Of a stretch of DNA of 64,000 bases, positions 22,939 to 33,364 are shown in pieces. The notes under the pieces were generated by a model. That model was not told the origin of the DNA and made no database searches. It saw nothing but the letters and a program-made list of their open reading frames with translations. The stretch spans positions 182,308,373 to 182,372,372 of the forward strand of contig NC_084482.1 of the NCBI RefSeq assembly GCF_030035675.1. Direction: 5' to 3'. Within the stretch, counting starts at the first letter, position 1. Every line of letters starts with the position of its first letter. The translations under genes and the position numbers were made by a program. This stretch comes from Rhineura floridana. Lineage: Eukaryota; Chordata; Lepidosauria; Squamata; Rhineuridae.

Positions 22939-23395
22939 CAGGGCCGGTTCTAAAGGGCGGCCAGGTTGGGCACTGGCCCGAGGGCCCCAGAGCTACAGGA
23001 GCCCCTGAGGGGCCCCTGAGGGGCCCTCTGCTCCGCTTCCGTGATCTGCGCCCCCCCACACCCCCCACTTACCTGTCAGCCAGCTTTTTAGCATTGCCCT
23101 TAATGAAGATGGCGGCCTCAGCTTCCCTAAGGTACTGAAGCCACTGCCACCATCTTAGTTGATGGCAGAGATGTGCGCACGTAGTACACACATGTGCCAT
23201 CAACAAAGATGGCGGCGGAGGCTTCATTCCCCTTAGGGAAACCACAGCCGCCATCTTCATTAAGGGCAATGGTAAAGACTAGACAGGTAGGGGGGGCGTG
23301 GGGGGTGCAGGGGGCCGTGCACACGCACACACACACACTGGGGGGCCAGGGCAAGCTGATGCCCAAGGGCCCCCGCATGCCTGGAGCCGGCCCTG
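22939..23395. mobile_element. Non-autonomous hAT-like element, 457 bp, 8-bp TSD
   Basis: Left terminus CAGGGCCGGTTCTA and right terminus GGAGCCGGCCCTG are inverted. Flanking 8-mers are ATAAAATG (22931-22938) and ATAAGATG (23396-23403), 7 of 8. The GC-rich interior includes an imperfect inverted pair (around CATCTTCATTAAGGGC and its complement, near 23096-23115 and 23250-23270) and a (CA)n tract near 23318. No transposase ORF. A degraded relative may lie at 62150-62510. Confidence 0.85.
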
Positions 23396-23403
23396 ATAAG
23401 ATG

Positions 23404-24055
23404 TAAGCCTTATGGTAAGGCTTTTGAAATGCTCAGAACTTCTGGGTCTATAAATATTATTCTGCATCTTTATTCGAAGTGTTATATATTCTTACTTATT
23501 GGGATTTCCACAATCATTTCCAGACAGCAATGAAGATATTAGCCATGATCTCATGAAGCCACTTACATTTGTTTGTGTGCATGCTCATAAACATGCATAT
23601 AGTCATCGCAACTTTTTTTAAAACCAGTTTTGCCCAAAGCTCATTTTCCCTAATACAGGGAGCTTTCTGAATCTAAGGCAATATTGTCTATTTGAATTAA
23701 TTTTCATGCAACTATACTTAGCAGGTACTTTCCTGTTCATTTGGGTTGTATAGACCAAAATGCATTGGGACTTTAGATTCCTTTGTTGGGTTAATAAAGT
23801 TGTTTATGCCAGTGCTAATTTGTCAATTGCTTTTAAGTTTTAAAAAAGGGCTTATGAGAAACCCTTGAAACTAAAATGATATTCTGCTCATGTTCAGAGG
23901 CACTTGTCCTGTTGTAGAACTAAGACTTCCTATTGAAAAACAAGTTTCAGGGCTGATTGCTAAAGAACCCTGGTTCCAACTAAGCACTAGAGAAGACCTA
24001 GGGTGATGGTGGATCAAACACAATTGCAAAGGTCTCTCAGGAATTACCAACTCAT
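23404..24055. other. Unassigned stretch, no gene seen
   Basis: AT-rich and without a domain-bearing ORF or recognised repeat. Confidence 0.4.
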
Positions 24056-24059
24056 CACT

Positions 24060-24300
24060 TGTAGATGTGCATAAAATTATGCATGGCATGGAGAAAGTGG
24101 ATAAAGATAAAAAAAGTGGATAAAGTTTTTTTTCCTCATACCATTAGAACTTGTGAACAACCAATGAAGCTGAATGTTGGAAGATTCAGGACAGACAAAA
24201 GAAAGTACTTTTTCACACAGCCCATAGTTAAGCTATGGAATTCGCTCCCAGAAGAGGCAGTGATGACCACCAACTTGGATACCTTTATAAGATGATTAGA
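24060..24300 (+). mobile_element. CR1 LINE 3' coding fragment, plus strand
   Basis: Encodes KLNVGRFRTDKRKYFFTQ, then VKLWNSLPEEAVMTTNLDTF, the C-terminal end of the CR1 ORF2, nearly identical in pattern to the minus-strand copy at 24959-25639. Its 3' UTR is absent because the L2 fragment starts directly after it at about 24305. Confidence 0.8.
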
Positions 24301-24304
24301 CAAA

Positions 24305-24747
24305 TCTAATCCATTTCAATCAGGCTTCAGGCCTGGACATGGGACTGAAACGGCCTTGGTCGCATTGGTGGATGATATGAGGAGGGCATTGGATAGGGGC
24401 GAATGCATTTTCCTTGTCCTCCTGGATCTCTCAGTGGCTTTTGATACCATTGACCACGGTATCCTTCAGGACCACCTGAAGATGTTAGGCATAGGGGGCA
24501 CTGTATTGCAGTGGTTCTGTTCCTTCCTCTCTGGTAGGTACCAGAGAGTGGCATTGAGGGATGAGGTTTCAGATCCTTGGCCTCTCACTTGTGGGGTGCC
24601 ACAGGGCTCCATCCTCTCCCCGATGCTGTTCAACATCTATATAAAGCCGCTGGGGGCTATCATCAGAAGATTTGGGCTGCAATGTCACCAGTATGCAGAT
24701 GACACACAGCTCTATCTCTCATTCAAATCTTCACCGAGGTTGGCTGT
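24305..24747 (+). mobile_element. L2 LINE, RT core fragment with intact YADD
   Basis: One open frame (read from about 24310 to 24747) carries the L2 RT fingers and palm: FQSGFRPGHGTETALVALVD, LDLSVAFDTIDHGIL, CGVPQGSILSPMLFNIYI and the catalytic QYADDTQLYLSF. Both ends are abrupt. The left end abuts CR1 coding sequence and the right end abuts the 3' tail of the minus-strand CR1 at 24748. The frame is clean and the catalytic aspartates are kept, so it is younger than the L2 at 17-18 kb. The fragment is far too short to act. Confidence 0.88.
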
Positions 24748-25672
24748 AAGAACATAAGAACATAAGAAGAGCCTGCTGGATCAGGCCAGTGGCCCATCTA
24801 GTCCAGCATCCTGTTCTCACAGTGGCCAACCAGGTGCCTGGGGGAAGCCCGCAAGCAGGACCCGAGTGCAAGAACACTCTCCCCTCCTGAGGCTTCCGGC
24901 AACTGGTTTTCAGAAGCATGCTGCCTCTGACTAGGGTGACACAGCACAGCCATCACGGCTAGTAGCCATTGATAGCCCTGTCCTCCATGAATTTGTCTAA
25001 TCTTCTTTTAAAGCCGTCCAAGCTGGTGGCCATTACTGCATCTTGTGGGAGCAAATTCCATAGTTTAACTATGCGCTGAGTAAAGAAGTACTTCCTTTTG
25101 TCTGTCCTGAATCTTCCAACATTCAGCTTCTTTGAATGTCCACGAGTTCTAGTATTATGAGAGAGGGAGAAGAACTTTTCTCTATCCACTTTCTCAATGC
25201 CATGCATAATTTTATACACTTCTATCATGTCTCCTCTGACCCGCCTTTTCTCTAAACTAAAAAGCCCCAAATGCTGCAACCTTTCCTCGTAAGGGAGTCG
25301 CTCCATCCCCTTGATCATTCTGGTTGCCCTCTTCTGAACCTTTTCCAACTCTAGAATATCCTTTTTGAGATGAGGCGACCAGAACTGTACACAGTATTCC
25401 AAATGCGGCCGCACCATAGATTTATACAACGGCATTATGATATCGGCTGTTTTATTTTCAATACCTTTCCTAATGATCCCTAGCATGGAATTTGCCTTTT
25501 TCACAGCTGCCGCACACTGGGTCGACATTTTCATCGTGCTGTCCGCTACAACCCCAAGGTCTCTCTCCTGGTCAGTCACCGCCAGTTCAGACCCCATGAG
25601 CGTATATGTGAAATTAAGATTTTTTGCTCCAATATGCATAATTTTACACTTGTTTATATTCCTATTGGCTTA
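24748..25672 (-). mobile_element. CR1 LINE, 3' 925 bp with clean reading frame
   Basis: The minus-strand frame 25639-24959 (226 codons) is uninterrupted and encodes the CR1 ORF2 thumb and C-terminal region: VTDQERDLGVVADSTMK, YKSMVRPHLEYCVQFWSPHL, ATRMIKGMERLPYEERLQHL, and the end at DKFMEDRAINGY. The 3' UTR follows and ends at 24748 in TTCTTATG-type octamer repeats, read on the plus strand as AAGAACATAAGAACATAAG, the CR1 3' signature. It is 5'-truncated at 25672. It is the best preserved CR1 here and serves as a guide to the older copies at 460, 13565, 45895 and 46236. Confidence 0.92.
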
Positions 25673-25682
25673 GATGGGAGTA

Positions 25683-25782
25683 ACAGCACAATTCTAAACA
25701 TGTCTACTCAGAAGTAAATCTTATTGAATTCAATGGGGCTTATTCCCAAGTAAGTGAGGTTAGGATTGCAGCCTTGAACACA
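25683..25782. repeat. Dispersed short repeat, TGCAATCCTA type
   Basis: GCACAATTCTAAACATGTCTAC...CAATGGGGCTTATTCCCAAG...TAGGATTGCAGCC. It abuts the truncated 5' end of the CR1. Confidence 0.6.
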
Positions 25783-25799
25783 TCAGGACTTGCATAGGA

Positions 25800-27350
25800 T
25801 TGCACTACAAATATGGTGAACCAGCACCATACTAAATAGAAGGAAACTAATCTGTTGTTTAAATCATTGTACAGAATAAGAAACGGAAACATTATACACA
25901 TTATTTTAAAGTCAAGAAATTAAAAGCACATCACTGCATATTCTACTCCCATAGAGATCTCCCTTCTATACACATCCACTTCAAATAATCAACATTCAGT
26001 TAAATATCAGATTTACGGTTATTTTCTTTATCCTTGCTAATTTCATTTTCTTTTTTTTTACAACAAATTTCTACTTTCCCTATTTTTTTGCTGCTTCCTT
26101 TCAATAAAGATCTGTGGGCATACAAATACCTGCTGCAGCATTGTTCTGCAGTGCAGGAAGTTATTCCATTTAAAGGGTTTATCATCCCAGTTTATGTCTC
26201 TAGTGTAACATTTAACAGTCAAAGGCACTGGTCCAGTTTGGCTGGTGTGGTGTGTTTAATTAAATTACAATAAATACATCATTTGGCAAATATCCCCTTC
26301 GTCTCTTACACTGCAATAGTATTATTTTAATCTGTGTTGTTCCTCACTGCAGTCTATGCTACAACCACATGGTGGGGCCAAATGGCTTATTCTCCCATTA
26401 AAAGGAAAAAAGTTGTGTTTAGTTTCACACCATGGTTTAATTGGCTACACATCGTGAGCCTAAAAGATAGACTGTAAATATAGAATGATATATAAATTAA
26501 CCATGTCAGGGTCAAACTAGGATTAATGTGGAAGGTCTGGGAGAGATGCTTTTGCGATCTCCCCAAATCCATCCGTGCTCCCCAAACTTTACAAGTGATA
26601 ATTCAGCTAAGCTCTAATTTCACATGTTTTGTTTGTGGCATTTGTCTGAACTTCTGAACACAGTTTGGGATTTCATAGGCTGATGGGTTGCAAATGACAA
26701 ATGAATTAATGAATTAATATTCTTCTTTTAGTGCATTGCCACACCCACCTTGTGTGCCATTGTTCATCTTCCTTTATCCAAGAGTCAGCTGTCTCTACGC
26801 ATTGTTTGTTTGTATACCCACGAGACAGCTGTGTGGTATTTGCACAAGGTATGCCGATTCCTTCTACTGCTTTTGGTGCATCTGAATCAGAGACAGCTCT
26901 GCAAGAATTTTGGCTATATTTCAATTCATATTCATATTTGCATACATTTTGTTTCTCATTTCCATCTATTTTTAGTTGTTCTGTTTTTGATTTTTCCTTC
27001 CCCTACAGCAAGTCTCATTCAACACATTTATTTTGAGATATTGATTAGATAATAGTGTGTTAAATGTATTAGACATTTTACTTTTGCATTCCTCTGTCCT
27101 TCTTTGCTTGGTTCAGGTTCATTTTAAGCAGAGAAGTTCTGTTAGAATCTTCCAATTTGGGCTCATGTATTCACATGTGAAATTTTTAAGTGAAGTTTTA
27201 TTTTGTATTATGTTCCATCCCAGTTGTCCCTTTTTCCTTATTGATTAGAGCTTCTGTAGGCAGTGTTCAGCATATCATGGAATTGTTTATTTTTAATAAT
27301 TAATGTATAAACGTATTATTATGTATGTCTGATAATTGATTTTAATGCTG
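25800..27350. other. Unassigned 1.5 kb, no gene seen
   Basis: AT-rich. The overlapping plus-strand ORFs at 26731-27052 lack a domain and differ by a frame over the same T-rich sequence, so both are likely chance. Confidence 0.4.
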
Positions 27351-27369
27351 TTTATATGCATGCTTTTAC

Positions 27370-27440
27370 AGATTGCCCTTGATAAAGGGTCTTTGTCACC
27401 TGAAATGTGTCGGGCAGCAATAAACTACTTCTGTTTTCAT
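27370..27440 (+). repeat. Repeat-like motif ending GTGTCGGGCAGCAATAAAC
   Basis: CCTTGATAAAGGGTCTTTG, then CCTGAAATGTGTCGGG and an AATAAA. This resembles the 3'-end box (GAAACGCGTCGGG) found on some interspersed retroelement-derived repeats in amniotes. Family not identified. Confidence 0.3.
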
Positions 27441-29065
27441 TTTTGGCTGTTTGCTGGCTAGGCACTTTGAGGGTTCTCCCTCTTTTCATCTGCAGGACAT
27501 TTGGGGAGCCTCCCTCCTTGCTTTCCCGCCACAGAGGCACCCTGACATTAAAGTGCATACTGTAGCAGGTGGGCAGCATTAAGAAAAGAGTGTAACACCT
27601 TTTCTCCACTTCCAGCAGGGGTGCCAACAGGAGCCCCTGGGCCCAGTGCACTGTATGTAGATTGGGCCCCCTACATTTCCATTTGCCACTACCCATCTCC
27701 CCACAATCTATTGGCAAGAACAGCTGCTTATGTACATACATTACCAACACGAACAGTTATTTTCAATCCATAGTCTTGATTTAAGATCCATTTAACAGAT
27801 TTTTAACCTGCCTTTCAGAGTTCCTGCCCTCATAAGGCATTTTGCAACATTTGTAAATAGTACAAAACCCCAGACTCAAAAACTTGACTTTGCCTTTAGC
27901 TACAGTCCCTTTTCACCTGATGTCCCGGTGTTCTGATTCTTCATGAACTTAACTGTTTTGGTAAAAACAGTTAATTTCTGAGCTTAGTTTTGATGCCGTA
28001 TTAGGTATCTCAGTTTCAGATTCCACTTGAAAAACTTGTCCATACTACAAGTTTAGGAAAGAGCAAAGAGAAAATAAATACTATAGGGTGTTAAATTTTC
28101 CTCGGGAGTCCTTCCTTCTAGTCTTGTTCCTGGCCTTTAGATTTTTCTTCCTGTTGGACAATCAAGGGAAAGCCTTTTAACTGGCTGCTATATAAAGGAC
28201 AAACTAAACAATTGGAAACTAATTGTGGAAAGCAATTGGGTTTTTTTTTACCAATTTCTGGGTTGATTTTTCTGTCCAGAAACCCTGAAAAAGCTTCATC
28301 CTGAGCTGTACATATTGGGAAAATCAGAAATTATGCCTGAGTTACAACATAGGTAGCCAGCCAGCCAGCTAACTGCAGTCTACCCAGCAGTATTTATTTT
28401 CCTCTAGGGCTGTTTTCATCCTTTGAGTAATGAAGAAAAAGAAGAAAGTAATAGCCACTATGATTGCGAGTATAGCGAATGCTTTAAAAGACTAAGGGTA
28501 GCCATTTTAAGTTATCTCTTTATTTCACCCTTTAGCAATAAGCATCCAATTTGCTGCACTCATTATAATAACTGCAGAATAAACAAATGTTTACTTCTTG
28601 ATGCAAGCAAATGTCCTTTATTGTTGGCTTGGTAGACAGCATAACTGAAACTGAAAAGCAGAGCAAAAGAAAAGTCTAGAAGGGTGCAGTATTACTCTAG
28701 CCCATAATACAAAGGTCTTCAAGGGTCATGTTACTATACAGGCTGGGTTTTTTTGGGGAATCACTTAAGAAATTATAGGGTGATTATGATCATGAAAAAT
28801 CCACCGTCAGTCAGGGAAAGTCTAGAGTGTGCAGTCTTTTGGGGGCTTTTCCAAATTGTTGTGCACTTGCCGTGCCTTGTTCACTGAATTTTTCAGAGGG
28901 TCCTCTTCTTAAATTACTTCTGTTCTTAAAACAAGCTATCATTCTTTAAATGTGATTGTCTGTCATATCACAAATTAAAAATAAGGCAAATTTCCTCAAA
29001 ATATCCTGGGATGGGGATAAAGCACAACTTTCAGGGAGGTGGCGCCCCCATTCCCCCCCCCCGGC
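27441..29065. other. Unassigned 1.6 kb, no gene seen
   Basis: Bases 27610-27670 resemble a scrap of the GC-rich hAT-like repeats (GGAGCCCCTGGGCCCAGTGC). The rest is AT-rich without recognised repeat or domain. Confidence 0.4.
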
Positions 29066-29069
29066 TATA

Positions 29070-29405
29070 GGCCTGCTCTCAGCCTAATCTACCTCATAGG
29101 GTTGTTACAAAGATAAAAGGGGGGACGACCCAGGAAGAAAAGCAAGGTGCAAATACATTGTATGGTATTCACAAACTATGCAGTGAGGGGGGGAAACATG
29201 CACAAAAGCAGCCCCCTATTGCTTTAACTGCAACTTCCCAGAGTTCTGATATTTTACAGCAAAATACCAACAAAAAAAGGCTTGCCAACACACACACATA
29301 CATTGAACATTTGCATCTTGAATGAACCAACGCAGCCTAACCTACCTCACAGGGTCATTGGAAAGACTCCATGGACACACACTGGGAATGTAAAAATACA
29401 TATAT
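29070..29405 (+). repeat. Two MIR/CORE-type SINE tail remnants
   Basis: TCAGCCTAATCTACCTCATAG at about 29079 and CAGCCTAACCTACCTCACAG at about 29333 are the conserved pre-tail block of tRNA-derived SINEs with L2-like ends. A short CA tract lies at 29289-29298. Confidence 0.5.
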
Positions 29406-29569
29406 CCCATATAATAATTATTGTCAAAACCAGTTGGTCATTGCAGAACATTTTTTTAAAGTAAAAATATTAGTGTGATGCAGTGCTACTTAACAGCAGT
29501 GACGTGTAAGTAAGCCTGCCTAATGGCTTAAAAATAGGGTCAGAGGGGGAGAGAAAGATTTACAGCACA

Positions 29570-29690
29570 ATCCTTTGCTATGTGTACTCAAAAATCCTGT
29601 CGATTTACAGCACAATCCTACGTCTACTAAAAAGTAAGTCCAACTGAATTAAATGGGATTTACTCACAGGTATGTGGGATTAGCATTGCC
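29570..29690. repeat. Dispersed short repeat, TGCAATCCTA type
   Basis: Contains CAGCACAATCCTACGTCTAC and AAAGTAAGTCCAACTGAATT. An additional partial start (CAGCACAATCCTTTGCTATG) just before it suggests two overlapping insertions or a local duplication. Confidence 0.5.
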
Positions 29691-29699
29691 ATTTACTCC

Positions 29700-30718
29700 C
29701 AGAAAAGTGAATATAAGATTAAAGCTTTATACAGGGAAGGTTTTCAAATTAGGTTTTCAAATTTTCAAATGTGAATTAGACAAATAAACTATCCCCTTTA
29801 GCAGCTCAGGAAAATTTACACTTGTTTGACTCCTTATATTTAGAAACCTGTAACACAATGTAAAGGCATCATAAGCTGAATGCAAACTTTTTATTTCTGT
29901 TCAAAAATTATTTGATAATCAAAATGTATAATATACTGCTTTTTGCAAGTAATTAAAACAATCTTCATGTACACTTTTATTACTGACTGAAATTGTGTAC
30001 TGTGAATGCCTACCAGGTTTTGCCGTGATCTGTGCTGGATGCATGCACACAGAGAAAACTGGATGCGGGCAGGCACACGTGCTGCTATAAGCTTACTCAA
30101 TCCATGTGATGTGCAGACAAGCAGAAAAAGGCAGCTATTATCAGAACTTGCAAGGAGTTCCAGCTATTGCCTGGAGGTCAACAAACCCCTTATCAATCAC
30201 AACTCTGACTTTACTTATTAGCTAAAAACCTGAAAGGCTGGGGATTGGAGCAGCTGGCTACTGGCTCAGATATATTTTTAACAAACAGTTGGGAGCTGAC
30301 CTTTTGATGGATAACTCTTGATCCAGAGCACTTAGGAACTTACTTTTTTTTTTAATGAAAGCTAAGAATCTGGGATCCCTAGTGGTCCCAGGCCTGAGAG
30401 AAACAGACCCCTTTTTACCCATATTTGGGCAACCCTGACTTCCACCACATAGAACCTCACTGGAATGAGCATGCTCCTTCATTCATTGGTATCACCAATG
30501 GGAATGGTGACACACAACAGAAAGTAAAGTTCCAATCTTATTTGGTGGGGCTTAGTTCTGAGTAAATGTGCATATGTGCAGGCTACAACTCCATCATCAA
30601 TTCTGCTCTCCCTTTAGAAACTGTGGGTGGAAATCTCTACCCTTTTATGTTTTGTTTCTCAGTGTGGCCTCTTGGTGGTCATTAATGATTAGATTACTTT
30701 TTCTTCTGATATCTTCAT
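29700..30718. other. Unassigned 1 kb, no gene seen
   Basis: Bases 30290-30440 share the sequence style TTTAATGAAAGCTAAGAATC...GGGCAACCCTGACTTC with 44270-44390, so both probably derive from one hAT-like family with TAGGGTTGCC ends. Bases 30525-30570 resemble half of the short repeat at 8843. Confidence 0.4.
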
Positions 30719-30731
30719 TTTTCTGATTTCC

Positions 30732-32545
30732 AGGCCCTAGGAATGAGCCGTCCAGCTATAGGCCAATTAGCTTGCTTTTGGTCATTGGAAAGCTTTACGC
30801 AAATTATCTAAAGAGGAAATTGTTAAACTGGATGGAAGAGGAAAATGTATTAGGATGCGAACAGGCAGGATTTAGGAGCGGCAGTTCTGTTATGGATCAC
30901 TGTCTCCTCCTCCACCACTTAGCCGAAAAATATAGGAATCACGTTGGGAGTGGTCTTTATGTCGCTTTTATCGACCTGAAGTCCGCTTTTGATTCCATCT
31001 CGAGGGACTTACTTTGGGCCAAAATGGATAAAACCACTATGTTCGCTGTGGACGTAATGGGGATCTCTCCAACTCGATCCCCATGTCAAGAGATGTCAGA
31101 CAGGGATGCGTACTGGCTCCTCTTCTTTTCAATCTTTTTCTGAACGACCTAGCTTCCAACTGTCTTGCGCTGGACCTTCACTCGCCCAAAATCAAAGGAA
31201 GCAGATGTCCCCTCCTGCTCTACGCAGATGATGCGGCCCTGCTTTCCTTTTCAAAAATAGGCCTTATACGCCTGATTAGAGTTTTTATGAATTACTGCTC
31301 AGGGAACTCATTAACAATTAATTTCACCAAAACTAAAATTTTAGTGTTTACAAAATCTCTCTCGATTTCTAGATTGAAAATCAATGGCCATACTATTGAG
31401 CAAGTTAAATCCTATAAATACCTAGGGATGATATTCCAATCTTCTCTTTCTTGGGCTCCTCACATTCGTGCGGCAGTTGCCACGGCACGGACAACATCAA
31501 AGGTCATTTTACGTTATCACTATAGCAAAGGAGGACAATTTATACCAGCAGCCATTCAGAACTTTAGAGCCAAAGTTCTACCACAATTATTATATGGGGT
31601 CCAAGATATGGATATACTCGTTCAATTCCACAGCTGAAGCAGTTCTATCTATCTTCCTGCACCAAATCTTTTGAATCCCCAATTGTGTTCCGAATGCGGC
31701 CTTAAGATTAGAAGCTGGCCTAAGTTAGGTCGAATGCCAAGCGTGGTCTATGGCTTTCAACCTGTGGGCTAAAATTGCTTATGTCTGTCCGTCAGGTTAT
31801 CTGTCACTCCTTGAGGAGGACAGATTCCTTTCCTCCTGGAAGAAATCCATGGTAGCTAAGCTTCCTTATTTGGGTCTCTCAACTGAATTTCTTTCTTCCC
31901 AAGCTTTTAATAAGGCTAGACAGATCATCATTACCCGGCTTAAGGACATGGATTCTCAAGCTACGATTCAAGCAGCAGCTAAAGTCTGCTCCCCTCTTCA
32001 TCATAATCTGAATTTCCATCCCCTAAAATATGCTCCTTACCTGGAGGTTCTTACGAACCCCAAATATCGTTTGGCCTACTCTAAGGCACGTTTCAATTGT
32101 TTAGAGTCAGCTCTTCTGGAGGGTAGATTTCAGGGTGTTCCTCTGGAGCAACGCCTCTGCCGGTGCAATGAAGGACATGTAGAGACGCTTGCCCATGTTC
32201 TCTTCGTCTGCCCACTATATTCTGTGGAAAGGAAACAACTTATCTCACCTTTCATCCAAGAGTACTCCAACAGCTCCTTAGAGCACTGGACATCTAAGCT
32301 TCTGTCTGGTAATAACAGCTCACATCTGATATCAGTTGCTAAGTTTTTATACATAAGCCAGTGTAAACGCTCAGTACTCGGTCAGCATCATTTTTCCTAA
32401 TTGCTTTGTATTAGTATTTTAGCAGCTTTAGTGTATAATTTTAGTAGTTTTATTGTATATTGATACAAGTGACTAGAATTGTCTGTATCTGCTTTATTTT
32501 ACTCTTCTTTGACGGGTCATTGACTGTAATAAAATCTGATGATGA
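30732..32545 (+). mobile_element. 5'-truncated LINE (Vingi/I-group-like), perfect 12-bp TSD
   Basis: A plus-strand non-LTR retrotransposon. Bases 30745-31080 encode RT fingers and palm (PSSYRPISL, GCEQAGFRSGSS, YVAFIDLKSAFDSISRDL). After a frame shift, 31083-31637 continue with VRQGCVLAPLLFNLFLNDL, the catalytic LLYADDAALL near 31221 and KSYKYLGMIF. After a second shift, 31750-32400 encode a C-terminal region ending in a CCHC-like motif (CRCNEGHVETLAHVLFVC, near 32160). The 3' end is a TGATGATGA tail without poly-A. The TSD TTTCTGATTTCC is perfect at 30720-30731 and 32546-32557, so the ends are secure and the insertion fairly recent. The catalytic residues are kept but the two frame shifts and the 5' truncation make it inactive. 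Clade is inferred from motif style and tail. Confidence 0.85.
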
Positions 32546-32557
32546 TTTCTGATTTCC

Positions 32558-32806
32558 TCATATATATATATATGCTTTGCAGAGAATTATCAATATCATA
32601 ATTGCTATTTATTTACGAATCCCCACTGGTATCAATCTTTATGCTGAACTCTGTAATGATTGCCTGTTTACTTTCCTTTTCCAGTGCACTGCAGATCAGA
32701 TTAAGGCAGATAATCAAGTCAATGTCTTCCTCCCCTGCTGCTTACAATCAACACCTCATTCCCCCCTGCTGCTTTCTGTCTGTCAGTTACAATCAACACT
32801 TCATTG
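32558..32806. other. TA microsatellite and short duplicated stretch
   Basis: (TA)n lies at 32560-32573. Bases 32737-32805 hold two similar units of CCCTGCTGCTT...TACAATCAACAC.TCATT. No coding sense. Confidence 0.5.
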
Positions 32807-33163
32807 TGTTGGTGTCTGTGGAAATTGCGTGTCCGGTGTGTTACAGGTGACAGCAAGATGGTCAAGAAATCCAGGCACAAGAACTAGTTTAAGAGTCCTT
32901 TACTATGGACATTAGGAACAGCAAACAAATCACTCACTTCTCTCCAGCTACAAAACACTCTCCAGCAAGAACTCCTTCCCCCACACTCTGCTGGCAGCAC
33001 TGTCCAGCCTATATCTCTCTTCGTTGCCTTGGCAGCACCAGGTGCTGGCCTTGAGCCCTGCCAAGGCTCTGCAAGGCTCTGCAAGCAGCTTAACCCCTGC
33101 TATGCTCTTCCTTGCTTCAGTCTTGATGGAAACACAAGAGACAGTCATGCCTATGGGTCAACA
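32807..33163 (-). repeat. Copia LTR (3' LTR of the minus-strand element)
   Basis: 357 bp with TGTTG/CAACA ends. A purine-rich run on the minus strand just inside it (GGAAAGGTGGGGAC, plus-strand 33164-33177) is in the position of the polypurine tract. Confidence 0.92.
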
Positions 33164-33364
33164 GTCCCCACCTTTCCATCAAGACTACACATGACTCTGC
33201 AATACATTTCTACATTCAGTTTCCAGTTACATTGTTACATACCAGTTACATTTCAGTACATTGCAGCATACAATTACATTTTAGTTACATGCTTTATTTC
33301 ACATTGTACATCAGACCACTCCAATCCTTGGCACCAGTTTGTCGAACTTCTCTTCACATAAACT

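Noticed and set aside
26731-27052. Overlapping 100-codon ORFs as a host exon
   Set aside because: Two frames over the same T-rich sequence, neither with a domain or convincing splice context.
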